A stretch of DNA of 64,000 nt from contig NZ_BEWL01000002.1 in NCBI RefSeq assembly GCF_002723915.1, forward strand, positions 310,001-374,000. The letters run 5' to 3'. Position 1 is the stretch's first letter; each line of letters begins with the position of its first letter. The stretch comes from Gluconobacter albidus. Its GTDB lineage: Bacteria > Pseudomonadota > Alphaproteobacteria > Acetobacterales > Acetobacteraceae. Position numbers and translations under genes: made by a program. This document shows, one piece after another, positions 10,077 to 18,126 of the stretch. Under the pieces are notes generated by a model. That model searched no databases. It saw nothing but the letters and a program-made list of their open reading frames with translations, and had not been told where the DNA came from.

Positions 10077-10117
10077 TCCATAATTTTTCAGACCGATCAC
10101 GGTTAAAATCAGGATTC

Positions 10118-10145
10118 GGCCTTCCATTGGAAGGCCGCTTTCCTT
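10118..10145 (+). terminator. hairpin between rplE and rpsN
   Basis: GGCCTTCC pairs perfectly with GGAAGGCC around an ATT loop (10118-10136), followed by gctttccttt. It resembles a leaky intrinsic terminator. Since rpsN has no obvious promoter in the gap, partial read-through is the likely way the downstream spc genes are expressed. Confidence 0.5.
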
Positions 10146-10208
10146 TATAGACACGCTGATTGGAAAACCGTCGGGATAGGCCTGACAGGTTCCGGGAGAA
10201 AATTCGAG

Positions 10209-10514
10209 ATGGCGAAGGTCTCAGCGGTAAACCGTAATAACCATCGCGCTGCCCTGGTGAAGCGCGACAAGGAAAAGCGGACCGCTCTCAAGAACATCAT
10301 CAAGGATCGCACATTGTCGGTTGAAGACCGCTTTGATGCGACCCTTAAGCTGGCCCAGATGCCGCGCAATGGATCCGCAACCCGCGTCCGTCTGCGTTGC
10401 AAGCTTTCTGGTCGCCCCCGTGCCAACTATCGCAAGTTCGAACTGAGCCGTATTGCTCTGCGCGATCTTGCCTCCGCCGGCCAGATTCCTGGCATGGTCA
10501 AGTCGAGCTGGTAA
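10209..10514 (+). CDS. rpsN: 30S ribosomal protein S14 (zinc-independent form)
   Basis: S14 (101 aa) is a late-assembling 30S head protein. This is the long, zinc-independent version: only one cysteine is present and no CxxC pairs, so it needs no zinc for folding. Core motifs [19 protein letters not shown] and [12 protein letters not shown] are present near the C-terminus. It sits between the rplE-rpsN hairpin and rpsH. Confidence 0.97.
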   Translation: MAKVSAVNRNNHRAALVKRDKEKRTALKNIIKDRTLSVEDRFDATLKLAQMPRNGSATRVRLRCKLSGRPRANYRKFELSRIALRDLASAGQIPGMVKSSW

Positions 10515-10526
10515 AGGGTAGATCGA

Positions 10527-10925
10527 ATGTCTTTGTCTGATCCACTGGGCGATATGCTGACCCGGATCCGCAATGCGCAGCGTGCCCGTCATGCTGTCTG
10601 CGTTGCGCCTGCATCCAAGCTGCGCGCAAGCGTTCTGGAAGCTCTGAAGCGTGAAGGCTACATCCGTGGCTTCGCTGCTGAAGAGCTCCGCAAGGGTGTT
10701 GCACAGCTCCGTATCGAGCTGAAGTATGTAGAAGGCCAGCCGGTCATCAAGGAAATCCATCGCGTTTCCAAGCCCGGCCGTCGCGTCTACTCGAAGATCA
10801 AGGAACTTCCGCGCGTTTATGCCGGCCTTGGTGTGTCGATCCTGTCCACCCCGCGTGGCGTCCTGTCGGACGTCGAGGCTCGCGCTGCCAACGTTGGCGG
10901 CGAGGTCCTCTGCCGCGTCTTCTAA
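10527..10925 (+). CDS. rpsH: 30S ribosomal protein S8
   Basis: S8 (132 aa) binds helix 21 of 16S rRNA and in E. coli represses the spc operon by binding the rplE messenger. It starts [18 protein letters not shown] and ends with the conserved [16 protein letters not shown] and GGEVLCRVF segments. I see no clear mimic of its rRNA target by eye near rplE here. AAGGAGG for rplF begins directly at its stop. Confidence 0.98.
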   Translation: MSLSDPLGDMLTRIRNAQRARHAVCVAPASKLRASVLEALKREGYIRGFAAEELRKGVAQLRIELKYVEGQPVIKEIHRVSKPGRRVYSKIKELPRVYAGLGVSILSTPRGVLSDVEARAANVGGEVLCRVF

Positions 10926-10935
10926 GGAGGATCGC

Positions 10936-11472
10936 ATGTCTCGCGTAGGTAAATATCCCGTCGAAGTTCCGGCTGGCGTGCAGGTTTCCGTTGCTGATGG
11001 CATCTTCAAAGCCAAGGGCAAGCTCGGTGAGCTGACCGTTCCGGTTTCCCGTCATGTGGAAGTGAAGATCGAAGGTAGCAATGTTTCTGTTGCTCCTCTT
11101 GGTCGCCGTTCCCGTGAAAACTGGACCATGTGGGGAACCACCCGCGCTCTGATCGCCAATACGGTCAAGGGTGTGTCGGACGGCTTCACCAAGGGGCTTG
11201 AAATTCAGGGTACGGGTTTCCGTGCTGCTGTTCAGGGCTCGAACCTGGTGATGAACCTCGGCTTCTCGCACGATGTTGTCTATCCGATTCCGGAAGGCAT
11301 CAAGATCACCACTCCGCGTCCGACCGCGATTGTCGTTGAAGGCAACGACAAGCAGCGTGTTGGTCAGGTTGCGCTCGATATTCGCAGCTTCCGCAAGCCT
11401 GAGCCTTACAAAGGCAAGGGCGTTCGGTATGAGACCGAGGTTCTGCGTCGTAAGGAAGGTAAGAAGAAGTAA
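10936..11472 (+). CDS. rplF: 50S ribosomal protein L6
   Basis: L6 (178 aa) has two similar domains and binds near the sarcin-ricin loop. The ATG giving [15 protein letters not shown] is chosen because TAAGGAGG lies six bases upstream; an open frame reaching back into rpsH is a shadow. The C-terminal motif [11 protein letters not shown] is present with a lysine-rich end. It shares one base with the rplR start. Confidence 0.97.
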   Translation: MSRVGKYPVEVPAGVQVSVADGIFKAKGKLGELTVPVSRHVEVKIEGSNVSVAPLGRRSRENWTMWGTTRALIANTVKGVSDGFTKGLEIQGTGFRAAVQGSNLVMNLGFSHDVVYPIPEGIKITTPRPTAIVVEGNDKQRVGQVALDIRSFRKPEPYKGKGVRYETEVLRRKEGKKK

Positions 11473-11834
11473 TGGCATCGCAGCAAGGATTGCAGGAACG
11501 TCGCCGTCAGCGGCTGCGTTTCCAGCTTCGTCGCAAGAGCGGCGGCCGGCCGCGTTTGTCGGTCTTCCGTTCTAGCAAGCATATTCATGCCCAGATCATC
11601 GACGATGCCCAGGGTCGTACGCTCGCCAGCGCCTCCACGCTGGAAAAGACGCTTCGCGATGCTGGCAAGACCGGCGCCGATACCTCTGCGGCCACCCTTA
11701 TCGGCAAGCTGATTGCCGAACGCGGTGTTGCAGCTGGCGTCAAGACCGTCGTGTTCGACCGCGGCTCTTATCTGTATCATGGCCGGGTCAAAGCCCTGGC
11801 AGAGGCTGCCCGTGAGGGCGGACTCTCGTTCTAA
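11472..11834 (+). CDS. rplR: 50S ribosomal protein L18
   Basis: L18 (120 aa) binds 5S rRNA with L5 in the central protuberance. The sequence shows [20 protein letters not shown] and the C-terminal [26 protein letters not shown], the family signature. The N-terminal tail is arginine-rich. TAAGGAGG at its stop serves the next gene, rpsE, 12 bases on. Confidence 0.98.
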   Translation: MASQQGLQERRRQRLRFQLRRKSGGRPRLSVFRSSKHIHAQIIDDAQGRTLASASTLEKTLRDAGKTGADTSAATLIGKLIAERGVAAGVKTVVFDRGSYLYHGRVKALAEAAREGGLSF

Positions 11835-11846
11835 GGAGGATCACAC

Positions 11847-12422
11847 ATGGCACGTGAGCCAAGAGAAGGCGGCCGTGGTGGTCGTGAGCGCGAGCAGGGC
11901 GATGATCTGGTCGACAAGCTCGTCACCATCAACCGTGTCGCCAAAGTCGTAAAGGGTGGTCGCCGTTTCGCGTTCGCTGCCCTCGTCGTCGTCGGTGACC
12001 AGAAGGGTCGCGTCGGTTACGGAGCAGGTAAAGCCCGTGAAGTTCCCGAAGCAATCCGCAAGGCAACCGAGCGTGCAAAGCGCACGATGATCCGCGTGCC
12101 GATGAAGGAGGGTCGTACCCTTCATCACGACACGTTCGGTCACTACGGTGCTGGCAAGGTTGTTGTCCGTGCTGCTGAAGCCGGTACGGGTATCATCGCT
12201 GGTGGTCCGATGCGTGCAGTGTTCGAAAGCCTCGGCGTCAACGACGTTGTGGCCAAGAGCCTGGGAACGCGTAACCCGCACAACATGATCAAGGCAACTT
12301 TTGCTGCGCTCGAAAAGGCCAGCAGCCCGCGTCATGTTGCTTCCCGCCGTGGCAAGAAGGCTGCGGAACTGTTTGGCAAGCGCGAGCAGGGCCAGACGGA
12401 AGCGGAGGTGACAAATGGCTGA
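11847..12422 (+). CDS. rpsE: 30S ribosomal protein S5
   Basis: S5 (191 aa) lies at the mRNA entry and affects fidelity and spectinomycin response. It has a charged N-terminal extension ([14 protein letters not shown]), then the double-stranded RNA-binding domain beginning [13 protein letters not shown], and the loop [13 protein letters not shown]. The C-terminal domain contains [20 protein letters not shown]. It overlaps rpmD by eight bases, indicating coupled translation. Confidence 0.97.
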   Translation: MAREPREGGRGGREREQGDDLVDKLVTINRVAKVVKGGRRFAFAALVVVGDQKGRVGYGAGKAREVPEAIRKATERAKRTMIRVPMKEGRTLHHDTFGHYGAGKVVVRAAEAGTGIIAGGPMRAVFESLGVNDVVAKSLGTRNPHNMIKATFAALEKASSPRHVASRRGKKAAELFGKREQGQTEAEVTNG

Positions 12423-12603
12423 GAATGGCAAGACCGTTCAGGTTACGCAGATCGCTTCGGTCATCGGTCGTAAACCGGGCCAGGCTGAGACCATCACCGG
12501 TCTTGGTCTGCGTGGAATTGGTTCCACGCGTACGCTGGAGGATACTCCGGCCGTGCGTGGAATGATCCGCAAGGTTGCCCACCTCATCAAGGTGGAGGGT
12601 TGA
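12415..12603 (+). CDS. rpmD: 50S ribosomal protein L30
   Basis: L30 (62 aa) is a small two-domain protein on the 50S surface. The conserved core is [21 protein letters not shown] and the ending [12 protein letters not shown]. Like other bacterial forms it lacks long extensions. It begins within the last codons of rpsE and ends one base before rplO. Confidence 0.96.
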   Translation: MAENGKTVQVTQIASVIGRKPGQAETITGLGLRGIGSTRTLEDTPAVRGMIRKVAHLIKVEG

Positions 12604-12604
12604 A

Positions 12605-13093
12605 ATGAACCTCAACGAACTGCGCGATAACGAGGGTTCCCGTTATCGCAAGAAGCGTCTTGGACGTGGCATCGGGTCCGGCAAGGGCAAGACGTCAGGT
12701 CGTGGCGTCAAGGGTCAGAAGGCCCGTGAGGGCGTGTCGCTCAACGGCTTCGAGGGTGGTCAGCTTCCGCTGTACCGTCGTATGCCGAAGCGTGGCTTCG
12801 TGAACATCTTCCGCAAGGAATATGCTCCGGTAAACCTTGGCGCGATCTCCAAGGCCATTGAAAGCGGCAAGCTGGACAAGGCTGCAACCGTCACCGAGGA
12901 GACCCTTCGCAAGGCTGGTCTCGTCAACGGAAGCAAGCTGGCCGGTGTCCGTCTCCTGGCCCATGGTGAACTTTCGTATGGTGTGACCATCGAAGTTGCC
13001 GGTGCTTCTGCTGCTGCTCTGGCAGCAGTCGAGAAGGCTGGTGGTACCGTCAAGGTACTCGAGACCAAGAAGGAAGCTCAGGCTGAGGCCTGA
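12605..13093 (+). CDS. rplO: 50S ribosomal protein L15
   Basis: L15 (162 aa) is a late 50S assembly protein. The glycine-rich N-terminal tail [20 protein letters not shown] and the motif [18 protein letters not shown] are diagnostic. The ATG at 12605, immediately after the rpmD stop and preceded by GGTGGAGGG, is preferred over an earlier in-frame start inside rpmD. A hairpin and secY follow. Confidence 0.97.
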   Translation: MNLNELRDNEGSRYRKKRLGRGIGSGKGKTSGRGVKGQKAREGVSLNGFEGGQLPLYRRMPKRGFVNIFRKEYAPVNLGAISKAIESGKLDKAATVTEETLRKAGLVNGSKLAGVRLLAHGELSYGVTIEVAGASAAALAAVEKAGGTVKVLETKKEAQAEA

Positions 13094-13102
13094 GTTTTCT
13101 TC

Positions 13103-13120
13103 CCTGGGCTTCGGCCCGGG
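13103..13120 (+). promoter_or_regulatory. TTCG-tetraloop hairpin between rplO and secY
   Basis: CCTGGGC pairs with GCCCGGG (one G:U) around a TTCG tetraloop, the most stable loop type. No T run follows, so termination is unlikely; it may protect the upstream message or adjust the ratio of ribosomal protein to SecY synthesis. Confidence 0.45.
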
Positions 13121-13190
13121 TTAGGGTTGGATAGTGAACAGCGTCCCGTGCTTATGTGCGGCGACGCTGTTTTCATGAAAGGACAGGTGG

Positions 13191-14564
13191 ATGGCTTCCG
13201 CAGCAGAGCAGCTCGCCGCCAATCTCAATATGAGTTCGTTTTCCAAGGCGACCGAACTCAAAAAGCGCATCTGGTTTACCTTGGGCGCGCTGATCGTCTA
13301 TCGACTTGGCACGTATATTCCGGTTCCGGGTGTCGATGCGACCGTGATGGGGCAGCTTCTTGCCCAGCATCAGGGTGGCATTCTGGGAATGTTCGACATG
13401 TTCACCGGTGGTGCGCTCGGGCGTATGACCGTGTTCGCGTTGAACATCATGCCGTATATCAGTGCTTCGATCATCATCCAGCTTCTTTCCACGGCGCTTC
13501 CGTCCATGGAAGCAATGAAGAAGGAAGGTGAGGCGGGCCGTAAAAAGCTTAACCAGTATACGCGCTATCTTACGGTCTTTATTGCTCTTTTCCAGGCTTA
13601 CGGCATTGCTGTCGGCCTTGAGAATATGACGGCGCATGGTGCGAATGCTGTGGTGGCCCCTGGAGCGTTCTTCATCGCATCCTGCGTGGTGACACTTGTC
13701 GGCGGCACGATGTTCCTGATGTGGCTGGGTGAGCAAATCACGTCCCGAGGTGTCGGGAACGGGATCTCCCTCATCATCTTTGCAGGCATTGTTGCCAATC
13801 TGCCGAATGCTCTGGCCAGCCTTTTCGAACTTGGGCGAACAGGAGCACTTTCACCCATTTTCGTGGTGATTTTCCTTGTTCTGGCAATTGCCGTCATTGG
13901 CTTCATTGTCTTCATGGAACAGGCTCAGCGTCGGGTTGTGATCCAGTATCCGAAGCGTCAGGTCGGAAACCGTATCTTTGGCGGTGACTCCACCCACATG
14001 CCGCTGAAGGTGAACACTGCAGGCGTCATCCCTCCAATCTTCGCGTCGTCCGTACTCCTGATTCCTGTAACCATTTCCGGTTTCATGAACGGGCATTCGA
14101 TGCCGGGTTGGCTCTCGGTCCTAGGCCAGCAGTTAGGCCAGGGCCAGCCGCTTTACATGCTGTTCTATGCCGCGATGATTCTGTTCTTCTCCTATTTCTA
14201 TGCGGCGATTACATTCAATCCCGAGGAAACGGCAGAGAACCTGCGCAAGCAGGGCGGCTTCATTCCTGGCATTCGTCCCGGCGCAAGCACGGCTACGTAT
14301 TTCGACAAAATCCTGTCCCGTCTGACGGCGATCGGTGCGATGTATCTTGTGGTGGTCTGTCTGTTGCCACAGATCCTGATCAGCAAATACAATGTTCCGT
14401 TCTATTTTGGCGGCACGAGCCTGATTATTATCGTGTCAGTCACGATTGATACGGTCACACAGATTCAGTCCCATCTGGTGGCGCATCAGTATTCGGGTCT
14501 GATCCGCAAGCAACGCAGCCGTGGAAGCCGGGGTGGTGTACAGGGAGGCACAAGACGTCGATGA
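13191..14564 (+). CDS. secY: preprotein translocase subunit SecY
   Basis: SecY (457 aa) forms the protein-conducting channel of the Sec translocase in the inner membrane. About ten hydrophobic segments are visible, starting with IWFTLGALIVYRLGTYIPVPG. The conserved GIFAQNxx-type plug region appears as GILGMFDMFTGGALGRM, and the cytoplasmic loop carries QAQRRVVIQYPKRQVG. The ATG follows AGGACAGGTGG. It overlaps adk by four bases (ATGA), the standard end of the spc segment. Confidence 0.97.
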   Translation: MASAAEQLAANLNMSSFSKATELKKRIWFTLGALIVYRLGTYIPVPGVDATVMGQLLAQHQGGILGMFDMFTGGALGRMTVFALNIMPYISASIIIQLLSTALPSMEAMKKEGEAGRKKLNQYTRYLTVFIALFQAYGIAVGLENMTAHGANAVVAPGAFFIASCVVTLVGGTMFLMWLGEQITSRGVGNGISLIIFAGIVANLPNALASLFELGRTGALSPIFVVIFLVLAIAVIGFIVFMEQAQRRVVIQYPKRQVGNRIFGGDSTHMPLKVNTAGVIPPIFASSVLLIPVTISGFMNGHSMPGWLSVLGQQLGQGQPLYMLFYAAMILFFSYFYAAITFNPEETAENLRKQGGFIPGIRPGASTATYFDKILSRLTAIGAMYLVVVCLLPQILISKYNVPFYFGGTSLIIIVSVTIDTVTQIQSHLVAHQYSGLIRKQRSRGSRGGVQGGTRRR

Positions 14565-15142
14565 ACATTATTCTTCTTGGCCCTCCCGGGGCAGGAAAGG
14601 GCACACAGGCCAAGCGGCTTGAAACCCTTTACGGCTTCAAGCAGATTTCCACTGGCGATATGCTGCGTGCTGAGGTGGCCGCGGGTACGGCAATCGGGAA
14701 TGAAGCCAAGGCGATCATGGAGAAGGGGCAGTTTGTTCCTGATCCGATCATCGTGGCGATGATCCAGAACCGTATCGCACAACCGGATTGCCAGCGCGGA
14801 TTTATCCTTGATGGCTTCCCCCGGACCGAAAGCCAGGCTGAGGCGCTGGACGCCATGCTGTCTCATCGTAGTCTGACAATCGGTGCGGTCATTCTTCTGG
14901 ATGTCAACGAAGACGAACTCGTGGACCGTATCGCCAGTCGCAGAGGCGAGGACGGAACGCGGCGTCCGGACGACAATCCCGAGGTTGTCCGCGCGCGTCT
15001 TGACGTCTATCGCAAACAGACTGCTCCGATCCTTCCCTATTACGAGAAGGGGGGGCGTCTGCTTCATGTCGATGGCATGAAAGACGTTGAAACCGTTGGC
15101 AAAGCGATTGATGCCATCGTGACGGGCGCTGTAAAAAACTGA
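14561..15142 (+). CDS. adk: adenylate kinase (short-LID form)
   Basis: Adenylate kinase (193 aa) interconverts ATP, AMP and ADP in the cytosol. The P-loop GPPGAGKGTQAKRL lies at residues 7-20, with the DGFPRTESQA lid-associated motif near residue 84. At 193 aa it is shorter than the 214-aa E. coli enzyme because the LID segment after RIASRRGEDG lacks the usual insertion of about 25 residues, including any zinc cysteines. Translation is coupled to secY. Confidence 0.96.
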   Translation: MNIILLGPPGAGKGTQAKRLETLYGFKQISTGDMLRAEVAAGTAIGNEAKAIMEKGQFVPDPIIVAMIQNRIAQPDCQRGFILDGFPRTESQAEALDAMLSHRSLTIGAVILLDVNEDELVDRIASRRGEDGTRRPDDNPEVVRARLDVYRKQTAPILPYYEKGGRLLHVDGMKDVETVGKAIDAIVTGAVKN

Positions 15143-15180
15143 GTCTGAGAACGGTATCACGAAAAAGTGATCTCTATTAT

Positions 15181-15210
15181 TTGACTCAGGTGGGGTGAGC
15201 AGTCTATTGC
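15181..15210 (+). promoter_or_regulatory. candidate promoter for the alpha segment
   Basis: TTGACT (15181-15186) is followed after 18 bases by TATTGC (15205-15210), in the 216-base gap between adk and rpsM. A GACTC site (15183-15187), a CcrM target, overlaps the -35 box, and a second GANTC lies at 15141. The -10 box is imperfect, so the call is tentative. Confidence 0.35.
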
Positions 15211-15321
15211 GCGCCCTCGACATAGGTGTAGCCAGACCGTTCGTGCGTCTGCCGGAATCGGTGGGTGGCAGGTTTGGCTGCAAGATCATCGACCTGGCCA
15301 TGGCCAGGGATATAACAGTCT

Positions 15322-15342
15322 GAGGCGGCTTCAGGCCGCTTC
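15322..15342 (+). promoter_or_regulatory. hairpin just before the rpsM ribosome site
   Basis: GAGGCGGC pairs with GCCGCTTC (one G:T) around TTCAG. It ends four bases before the GGGAG that serves the rpsM GTG start, so it could influence initiation at the head of the alpha segment. Confidence 0.35.
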
Positions 15343-15358
15343 AATGGGAGTAACAGGC

Positions 15359-15736
15359 GTGGCACGTATTGCCGGCGTAAACATTCCGACCAACAAGCGG
15401 GTCGTCATTGCCCTGCGTTATGTCTATGGCATTGGCCCGGCGACAGCGCAGTCCATCTGCAGTAAGCTCGAGATCCCCGATGCCAAGCGCGTCAACGAGC
15501 TGTCTGACGATGAGATCGTAAAGATCCGCGAACTGATCGATTCCGAACTGCGCGTCGAAGGCGATCTTCGCCGCGAAACCGCAATGAACATCAAGCGTCT
15601 GATGGACCTCGGCTGCTACCGTGGCCTTCGTCACCGTCGTGGCCTGCCGGTCCGCGGTCAGCGTACGCATACCAATGCCCGTACCCGTAAGGGCAAGGCT
15701 GTGGCGATTGCTGGCAAGAAGAAGGTTACGCGCTAA
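15359..15736 (+). CDS. rpsM: 30S ribosomal protein S13
   Basis: S13 (125 aa) sits in the 30S head and bridges to L5. The GTG at 15359 is chosen since it yields [15 protein letters not shown], the family's N-terminus, with GGGAG eight bases upstream; the ATG at 15344 would add five unusual residues. The helix-two-turn-helix core and the [16 protein letters not shown] motif are present, followed by a basic tail. Confidence 0.95.
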   Translation: MARIAGVNIPTNKRVVIALRYVYGIGPATAQSICSKLEIPDAKRVNELSDDEIVKIRELIDSELRVEGDLRRETAMNIKRLMDLGCYRGLRHRRGLPVRGQRTHTNARTRKGKAVAIAGKKKVTR

Positions 15737-15793
15737 TCCGCGGCTGATCTCTTCATCGACGTTTTTGCTTAAACTTTTAGGACGACCTCTCTC

Positions 15794-16186
15794 ATGGCGA
15801 AGGCCGCTGCTCCGCGTATCCGTAAAAAGGAACGCAAGAATATCATTTCCGGTGTTGCTCACGTGCTCTCCACGTTCAACAACACCATGATCACCATTTC
15901 TGACGCACAGGGCAACGCGATTGCCTGGTCGTCGTCGGGTGCGCAGGGCTTTAAAGGCTCCCGTAAGTCCACGCCGTATGCTGCCCAGGTCGCTGCAGAA
16001 GATGCCGGCCGCAAGGCGCGCGAGCATGGCATGGAAACGCTTGAGATCGAGGTCTCCGGTCCGGGTTCGGGGCGTGAAAGCGCGCTTCGTGCCCTCCAGG
16101 CCGTAGGGTTCAACATTACGTCCATCCGCGACATGACGCCTGTGCCGCACAATGGCTGCCGTCCCCGGAAGCGTCGTCGCGTCTGA
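15794..16186 (+). CDS. rpsK: 30S ribosomal protein S11
   Basis: S11 (130 aa) is part of the 30S platform near the E site. Conserved motifs include [33 protein letters not shown] and the C-terminal [18 protein letters not shown]. The length fits the family. No strong ribosome site is seen; AGGACGACC lies ten bases upstream. A 132-base gap with two hairpins separates it from rpoA. Confidence 0.97.
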   Translation: MAKAAAPRIRKKERKNIISGVAHVLSTFNNTMITISDAQGNAIAWSSSGAQGFKGSRKSTPYAAQVAAEDAGRKAREHGMETLEIEVSGPGSGRESALRALQAVGFNITSIRDMTPVPHNGCRPRKRRRV

Positions 16187-16196
16187 GTGATGCTTT

Positions 16197-16263
16197 GCTG
16201 CGTATCGCACACGATACGCAGCATCTGTAAGTGATTGCATCTTTTACCGCACCGCTGGTGCGG
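16197..16263 (+). promoter_or_regulatory. two hairpins between rpsK and rpoA
   Basis: GCTGCGTATCG pairs perfectly with CGATACGCAGC over 11 base pairs around CACA (16197-16222). CCGCACC pairs with GGTGCGG around GCT (16247-16263). The first has no T run and the second is followed by GCCC, so neither is a standard terminator; they may be processing or pausing sites controlling rpoA. Confidence 0.5.
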
Positions 16264-16318
16264 GCCCAGGTGCCGCCAATTTCCCTTGGCGTGCTTCGTT
16301 GTTTGAAAGGCCACGACC

Positions 16319-17338
16319 TTGGTTCTCCAGAAAAACTGGCAGTCCCTCATCAAGCCGGAGAAGCTTGAAGTCGAGCCCGGACCGGTTGCCTCGCGCATCG
16401 CCACTGTCGTGGCCGAGCCTCTGGAACGCGGCTTCGGCATGACGCTCGGTAATGCACTGCGTCGTATTCTCCTGTCGTCGCTGCAGGGTGCTGCCGTGAC
16501 CGCCATCCAGATCGATGGCGTGCTGCATGAGTTCTCCGCCGTGCCGGGCGTGCGCGAAGACGTCACGGACATCGTCCTGAACGTCAAGCAGCTTGCTCTT
16601 CGCATGCATGGTGAAGGCCCCAAGCGCATGATCCTGACGGCCACCGGCCCGGGTGAAGTGACGGCTGGCCAGATTCAGGCAGGGCATGATATCGAGATCA
16701 TGAATCCCGATCTCGTGATCTGCACGCTCGATGACGGCGTGAAGCTCGGCATGGAATTCACCGTCAATATGGGCAAGGGCTATGTTGCAGCAGCAGCAAA
16801 CCGTCCGGAAGATGCCCCGATTGGCCTGATTCCCATCGATGCGATCTATTCGCCGGTGCGTCGGGTTTCTTACAAGATCGAGCAGACGCGTGTCGGTCAG
16901 GTCACTGACTATGACAAGCTGCTGCTGACGGTAGAGACCAACGGTGCAGTGACGCCGGAAGACAGCCTGGCTCTTGCAGCCCGGATTCTTCAGGATCAGC
17001 TGCAGCTGTTCATCAACTTCGATGAGCCGCGTCCGGTCCAGCATGAAGAACCGCAGGATGACCTGCCGTTCAACCGCAATCTTCTTCGCAAGGTTGACGA
17101 ACTCGAGCTCTCGGTGCGTAGCGCCAACTGCCTCAAGAACGACAACATTGTCTACATTGGCGATCTGGTGCAGAAGTCCGAACAGGAAATGCTCCGTACG
17201 CCTAATTTCGGGCGCAAGTCGCTCAACGAGATCAAGGAAGTTCTCACCGGTATGGGGCTGTCGCTCGGCATGAGCGTCCCAGCCTGGCCGCCCGAGAACA
17301 TCGAGGATCTGGCCAAGCGTCTCGACGAGACGTTCTGA
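16319..17338 (+). CDS. rpoA: RNA polymerase alpha subunit, TTG start
   Basis: The alpha subunit (339 aa) dimerises to nucleate RNA polymerase assembly and contacts activators and UP elements. The start is a TTG giving [19 protein letters not shown], which matches the family N-terminus; no ATG or GTG is nearby and GAAAGG lies upstream. The N-terminal domain shows [19 protein letters not shown]; the C-terminal domain shows [12 protein letters not shown] and [14 protein letters not shown], the DNA-contacting helices. Confidence 0.97.
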   Translation: MVLQKNWQSLIKPEKLEVEPGPVASRIATVVAEPLERGFGMTLGNALRRILLSSLQGAAVTAIQIDGVLHEFSAVPGVREDVTDIVLNVKQLALRMHGEGPKRMILTATGPGEVTAGQIQAGHDIEIMNPDLVICTLDDGVKLGMEFTVNMGKGYVAAAANRPEDAPIGLIPIDAIYSPVRRVSYKIEQTRVGQVTDYDKLLLTVETNGAVTPEDSLALAARILQDQLQLFINFDEPRPVQHEEPQDDLPFNRNLLRKVDELELSVRSANCLKNDNIVYIGDLVQKSEQEMLRTPNFGRKSLNEIKEVLTGMGLSLGMSVPAWPPENIEDLAKRLDETF

Positions 17339-17365
17339 GAACTTTCAAGGTAAGGAAAACTAGCA

Positions 17366-17788
17366 ATGCGTCATGGTGTGAGCGGGCGTAAGCTCAATGT
17401 CACCTCTTCTCACCGCGCTGCCATGTTCCGCAACATGGCCGTGGCTCTCATCAAGCACGAGCAGATCACGACGACCCTGCCGAAGGCGAAGGAACTTCGC
17501 CCGGTGGTCGAGAAGCTGATCACGCTCGGCAAGCGTGGCGACCTGCACGCCCGTCGTCAGGCTTTTGCGCAGCTGCGTGACGATGCCGTCGTGACGAAGC
17601 TGTTCTCGGCTGTTGCCGAGCGTTACAAGGGACGTGCCGGTGGCTACTCCCGCGTTCTGAAAGCTGGTGTGCGTTATGGCGACAATGCCGATATGGCCGT
17701 GATCGAACTGGTTGATCGCGATGTCGCTGCCAAGGGCCAGGACAGCGGACCGAAGCAGAACGTTGCCGAGGAGCAGGAAGCCGCCTGA
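17366..17788 (+). CDS. rplQ: 50S ribosomal protein L17
   Basis: L17 (140 aa) is located near the tunnel exit. It begins [20 protein letters not shown] and contains [19 protein letters not shown], both diagnostic. The C-terminal tail ([18 protein letters not shown]) is acidic and variable. It is the last gene of the superoperon and is closed by a strong terminator 24 bases downstream. Confidence 0.97.
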   Translation: MRHGVSGRKLNVTSSHRAAMFRNMAVALIKHEQITTTLPKAKELRPVVEKLITLGKRGDLHARRQAFAQLRDDAVVTKLFSAVAERYKGRAGGYSRVLKAGVRYGDNADMAVIELVDRDVAAKGQDSGPKQNVAEEQEAA

Positions 17789-17812
17789 GGCTCCTGTTTT
17801 TGAAGCATTGAG

Positions 17813-17846
17813 AAAGGCCGGGGCAGGAATGTCCCGGCCTTTTTTG
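17813..17846 (+). terminator. terminator of the ribosomal superoperon
   Basis: AAAGGCCGGG pairs with CCCGGCCTTT (17813-17842) around a loop of about ten bases, followed by a run of Ts. This is a clear Rho-independent terminator after rplQ. Confidence 0.85.
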
Positions 17847-18051
17847 ATTCGTGGTTTATTTGCCACGATGTTGTGTGATATGCAGTCACCACTCTTTGCA
17901 GAATCTTTCCTGTCTCTTTCTGAGGCAGTCTGAATTTCCGCTTCCTTACAGGATGCGGTTTCTCCCTTTTTGAAGAATGTTGTGTCGTTCTTCGTGTGGG
18001 GTCTGCACAATTCTGAGAAACAGGTCCGAGCACTCTCGTAGGGCCTGCCAC

Positions 18052-18105
18052 GACGCATCGAATATGTATCCCGGCAATGAGGCCCGGATGGGTTCGTGAT
18101 GCGTC
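18052..18105 (+). repeat. inverted repeat upstream of the MFS permease gene
   Basis: GACGCATC (18052-18059) is the exact inverse of GATGCGTC (18098-18105), 22 bases before the ATG. The gap from the rplQ terminator to the gene (about 280 bases) is AT-richer than its surroundings, also has a GAAGAA/TTCTTC repeat (17972-17993), and holds no convincing gene. It may be a leader stem or operator half-sites. Confidence 0.35.
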
Positions 18106-18126
18106 CAGCGTTTGGAGAGCGTTATA

